64,000 bases of DNA from Chitinophaga eiseniae. Lineage in GTDB: Bacteria > Bacteroidota > Bacteroidia > Chitinophagales > Chitinophagaceae. Below the pieces are notes generated by a model, which was not told the origin of the DNA, ran no database searches, and saw only the letters and a program-made list of their open reading frames with translations. Made by a program: the position numbers and the translations under genes. The stretch lies in NCBI RefSeq assembly GCF_900167135.1, contig NZ_FUWZ01000001.1, positions 2,156,336 to 2,220,335 on the forward strand, read 5' to 3'. This document shows positions 23,601 to 29,600 of this stretch, in pieces (within the stretch, counting starts at the first letter, position 1; every line of letters begins with the position of its first letter).

Positions 23601-26600
23601 GCCCTTACAGGAAAAGGATCCCTGGCAGGTGGTGTTCAACTACCTTGGTCAGTCGGATAATATGGTGGAAAGGGATGGCTTCCTGCGTATTGCGGGCGAA
23701 TCGCTGGACACTGATGCGGGCGGTGATTTACCGGTGCAGCATCTGTTGGCCGTGAATGCGGTGGTGCAAGGCGGAGAGCTGATATTGCAATGGGGATACA
23801 GCCGGCATCATTTCGAGGCGGACAGCATTCATCGCCTGGCGGAGAAATATTGCCTGTGCCTGGAAGCATTGATAGATCAATGTTTATCCGTAGAGCATCC
23901 TGTGTTTACCCCCGCCGACTACGATCTGGGAGATGTGATCAGCAATGGAGAGCTGGACGGCTTCCTGGATGCGCCTTATCAGGAGGCCACCAGGCGTTTG
24001 CACCTGAGCAGCATGAGCAGACTAAGCAGCTTGCAGGAGGGGATGTTGTTCCATAACCTGTTTGATGAAGAGGTGGGCGCTTATATCGACCAGTTCGCCT
24101 GTGAGCTGACAGCGGTGCGGCCTGACCTGCTTGAACAAAGCTGGAATGAAGTGCTGCTCCGTCATAGCATTCTGCGTACCGCTTTTTACAGCGAAGCATT
24201 CAGCGTACCTGTGCAATGTGTATATAAGCATATACGTATACCGGTAACAGTGATTGACTACCGGCATATGACCGACAGTGAACGGGAAGAAGCAGTAATG
24301 GCCTTCAGCGCGGCAGACAGGGCCAGGGGCTTTGACTTTGAAGCACCTCCCTTAATGCGTATTACCTTGCTGCAGCTCAGTGATGAGAAATACAGGCTGC
24401 AATGGACTTTCCACCATATCCTGCTGGATGGCTGGTCTATCCCGGTGTTGATGGAGGCATTGCTGCAAACCTATGAAGCGCTGGCAACCGGCAAACAGCC
24501 GGTACCTGTGGCAGAGGACCGCTATGAGGATTATATACGTTATCTGTACCGCAGGGACAGGGAGACAGAAGAATTATGGTGGAAGGAGTATTTGCTGGGC
24601 TTGCACGAAGGATGTCTGTTGCCGTTTATTGGCACTACGGCAGCAAGGAACAAAGGCGCCGGTGAATACGGGGAGCATATCATCTATATGGAAGGTGCTG
24701 CTGCAGAGCGTTTTGCCCATCAGTACCATATCACCCAGAATACATTGATGCAGGGCTTATGGGCCTTCCTGCTGTATCGCTATACCGGTAACCGGCAGGT
24801 TGCCTACGGAGTGACGGTATCCGGCCGACCGGCCGACCTGGAAGGAGTAGAGCAGCGGGTAGGGCTTTACATCAACACGCTGCCTCTGCATACTGTTGTA
24901 GACGATAGCCGGGAAATTGTTCCCTGGCTGCAGGAACTTCAGGCCAAACAAACACAGGTACGTAATTACCAGTATACGTCCCTGATAGATATACAACAGT
25001 GGGCGGGCGTTGCCGGTGACCTCTTTGATACGTTGCTGGTATTCGAAAACTATCCTGTAAATCATCTGCTGGCCGCACAGCCCTGGAAGCTGAAGGCCGG
25101 TAATGTGGAGATGAATGAGCAGACCAATTACCCGCTCAGCATCGCCATCTCCACCGGTGAAAAAATAACTGTACGTTTCAGTTATAATGCCTCCCTGCTG
25201 GACGAGTCCTATGTAGCTGCCATCGCAGGCCATTTTGCACAGGTATATACGCAAATAGTAACGCAGGAGACCAACCACATAGGTGCATTAAACGGTATTA
25301 CCCCGTCGGAAAAAATACAACTGACGGAAACGCTCAATGATACAACGAAAGATTACCCGGCACATAGCAACCTGGTAGCGCTGGTACGTGAACAGGCTTC
25401 GCGCAGGCCGGATGCCATCGCTGTCATGATGGATGGGCAACGCCTGTCTTATGCCAGTCTGGAAGAACATTCCAACCGATTGGCGCACTACCTGCACGAG
25501 CTGGGGGTTACAACGGACACGCTTGTGCCGATATGCATGGAACGTTCACCGGAAATGATCATCTCCATACTGGGTATTATGAAGGCGGGTGGCGCTTATG
25601 TACCGATGGATATCGATTACCCGGCTGACAGGATACAATACATCCTGGATGATACCACTGCCGGAATAGTGATAACCGGTAAAAATGGAAAACACGACTT
25701 TCCGGGAGGCCTGTCTGTTATTGTTATGGACACCGGCGGGCAAAAGCTCAGCGGATACCCCTCCGGTCCGCTGCCAGACACGGTGGCTTCGCAGGACCTG
25801 GCGTATGTTATTTATACTTCAGGGTCTACAGGCCGCCCCAAAGGCGTTATGGTGGAACATGGAGGCATGCTGAATCATCTCTATGCCAAAATCAGCGACT
25901 TGCATATTACCGATGCATCGGTGGTAGCGTATACCGCTTCGCCTACTTTCGATATTTCTGTCTGGCAGATGCTGTCGGCCTTACTGGCGGGCGGAACTAC
26001 TGTTATTTACAGCGAAGAAACGGTACTGCAGCCGGCAACGCTGCTGCGGATGATTGACCGTGATAAGGTAACTATCTGGGAAGTTGTACCATCTTACCTC
26101 GGTGCATTGCTTCAGGAGCAAACCACGGCCACATTGCAACAACTGCAATACCTGCTGGTAACCGGGGAGGTGCTTCCAAGGCATATACTGGCACAATGGT
26201 TCGAACATCCGCTGTATGGGCATATTCCTGTTGTGAATGCTTACGGCCCTACGGAGGCCTCTGATGATATTTGTCATCATATTATGCACCATACGCCGGA
26301 GAGCCTGAATGTGCCACTCGGCAGGCCTTTGCAGAATATGCATATATACATACTGGATGGTCAGAACAGCTTATGCCCCGTAGGTGTGCCGGGAGAAATA
26401 TGTGTATCGGGGATTTGCGTGGCACGCGGTTATCTCAACCGGGCGTCGCTTACGGCCAGGTCTTTTGTAATGGATCCCTTCCGTCCGGGAATAAGAATGT
26501 ACCGCACGGGAGATGTTGGCCGCTGGCTGCCCGACGGAACTATTGAATACAGAGGTCGTGCAGATGACCAGGTGAAGGTGAGAGGATATCGCATTGAGCT

Positions 26601-29600
26601 GGGCGAGATAGAAAATGTATTACAGCAATATCCAGGTATTAAACAGGCTGTGGTACTGGTAAAAGATACGGCTACCGGCAAACAGCTGGTGGGCTACATC
26701 GTATGTGACAATGCTTTTGACAGGGACAGTGTTTCCACCTATCTTAAAGCGCAGCTGCCTGCATATATGGTACCTGCTATATGGATAGCGCTTGACGCTT
26801 TCCCGCTTACAGCCAATGGTAAAATAGACAAACAGGCATTGCCTGCTCCCGGCGCGTCCTGGCGTGCGGACAGCTACGTGGCGCCTCGCAATGAACGGGA
26901 ACATCTGCTGGCAGGCATTTGGGGAGCATTGCTGAATATAGAGGCAGTGGGTATCCACGACAACTTCTTTGAGATTGGCGGGCATTCGCTGCTGGCAATG
27001 CGCCTGGCAGCTGCCCTGCGGAAATATGAACAGCTGGAGATTCCTGTCAGGAAGATATTCGAGCATCCCACTATTGCGGGACTCTCCGTGTATATGGCCG
27101 GACTGACAAGAGAAATATTACCGCCTGTGACCAGGACGCCGGAATATCCGCAGCACCTCCCGCTTTCGTATAGCCAGGAACGGTTGTGGTTCATTGATCA
27201 GCTGGAAGGAAGCGTACAGTATCATATGCCTGCCATCCTGCGCATGGAGGGCATATTGGACAGGAGGGCATTATGGAAGGCATTACAGGAGATTGTTAAT
27301 CGTCATGAAGTGCTGCGCACCGTCATCCGTACTTCGGGCGGGCAGCCTTATCAGCATATTCTTGAAAAAGACGGCTGGGACTGGACAACTATCACCGGCG
27401 ATGATGACGTGGATGCGCTGATACGTTTACCATTCGACCTGTCGGCAGATTACATGTTCCGCGCCCACCTGCTGCAGGAAGGAGAAGATACACATGTATT
27501 GGTATTAACCCTGCATCATATTGCAGCAGACGGTTGGTCCATAAGGGTTATCGTAAATGAATTGACCGCGTTGTACAAGGCATATAGTACGGCAGAAAAA
27601 GCATTGCTGCCCGCAATGGAGATCCAGTATGCGGATTACGCCATCTGGCAACGTAACTATCTCTCTGGTAAAGTGCTTGAAAGGAAGCTTGATTACTGGA
27701 AGGCTAAATTAACGGGGACTACGCCGCTGCAGCTATCGACAGACTATCCATATCCGGCGGTGTCAACGGGCCGCGGGGCCTCCGGCCATTTTCATCTCAG
27801 CAAGGAGATGGCTGATGCGCTGCAAGGATTTTCACAGCAACAGGGGGTTACGCTCTTTATGACGTTACTCGCTGCTTTCAAGGTGTTGTTGTATCATTAC
27901 AGCGGCCAGGAGGATATATGTGTGGGCACTCCTGTTGCAGACAGAACGCAACTGGAAACTGAAAACCTGATCGGATTTTTTGTGAATACACTGGCGCTTA
28001 GAAGCAGCCTGGCGCATAACCCGGCTTTCACAGCGTTCCTCCAGCAAGTCAAACAAACCACTTTGGATGCTTATGAGCATCAGGATGCACCTTTTGAGAA
28101 AGTGGTGGAAGTGGCAGTCAAAGAGCATGACAGAAGCCGCAGCCCTCTTTTCCAGGTAATGATGGCATTACAGAATATGCCGGAAACATCCCTGCCGGAG
28201 CTGGACCACCTTCGTCTTTTACCCGTGGATGCCGGACAGACGACCTCCCGGTTTGACCTAACCTTCATACTGTCTGTAACAGCACAGGGACTGGAAGGTA
28301 ATATTGAATACAGCACCGATCTTTTTAACGGGAACACAATCAATCGCATGGCAGCTCATTTTGAGCAATTGTTGGCAGCCATCCTCCGGGCGCCTGCAAC
28401 ACCGGTAGCATTGTTGTCGGTATTGTCTCCCGCTGAAACACATGAGGTAACTGTTGCCTTTAATGACATTCCTGCCAGTTATGTTTTACAGCCTGACCAA
28501 ACGATCCTGGACCTCTTTGCTGCATATGTAACGAACAATCCGGATGCGCCGGCCGTACTGCATGGCGATAGCCAACTGACCTATAAGGCGCTGGATGAAC
28601 GGTCTTCTCAACTCGCCCACTACCTGCGTGATAAAGGCGTATCTGCAGAAACTTTGGTGCCGGTGTCCATTAACCGGACACCGGAGATGATCATTGCCGT
28701 TATGGGGATTCTGAAGGCAGGCGGGGCTTTTGTGCCGGTTGATCCGGAATATCCGGCGGAGCGTATACAGTATATGTTGTCTGATACACGCGCCGCCTTG
28801 CTGATAAGCAACCGCGCCACGGTGCAGCGTTTGCAGGTAGAACAGTTGCCGGATATTATCCTGCTGGATGATGAACGGCGTATCATTGACACTTACCCTG
28901 TAATCAGTCCTGGTACGCTCCCTTCTCCTGATCAACTGGCTTACGTGATCTACACGTCCGGTTCCACTGGTCATCCCAAAGGGGTCATGGTTGAGCACGG
29001 CGGTGTATACAACCTTGTACAGAGCCAAAGGGATGCACTGTATTTGCGGCCCGGTATGCGGTCGTTGCAGTTTGCTTCCTTCAGCTTTGATGCGGCCTGC
29101 TATGAGATCTTCAATACCCTGATGAGCGGCGGAACGCTGGTATTGCCAGAGGAAGAGGACCTGCTGTCTGTGGACCGTTTCGCTTCATTACTGGAACGTC
29201 AGCAGGTGGAGCTGGTGACATTGCCGCCTTCCTACCAGCGCATTGTAAAAGATATGCTCGGGCCGGTGAAGACAGTGGTGTCTGCCGGTGAATCCCTGCG
29301 AGTGGAAGATGCCCGTCATATGATGAAGAAAGGTATCCGTGTGGTGAATGCCTATGGACCCACAGAGAATACAGTATGTTCTACGCTCACCGGTGACCCG
29401 GTAAAGCCTGATAATACGGTCGTAATAGGGAGACCCGTTGCCAATGTGCAGGTATACATTCTTAATGCCTGGGGTGGATTGTGCCCGGTAGGTGTAAAAG
29501 GAGAGATATGTGTGGCAGGTCCGGGGCTGGCGCGAGGCTATTTGCATCGTCCGGACCTCACAGCGGCGAGTTTTGTTACAACGCCATCCGGTTATAGGAT

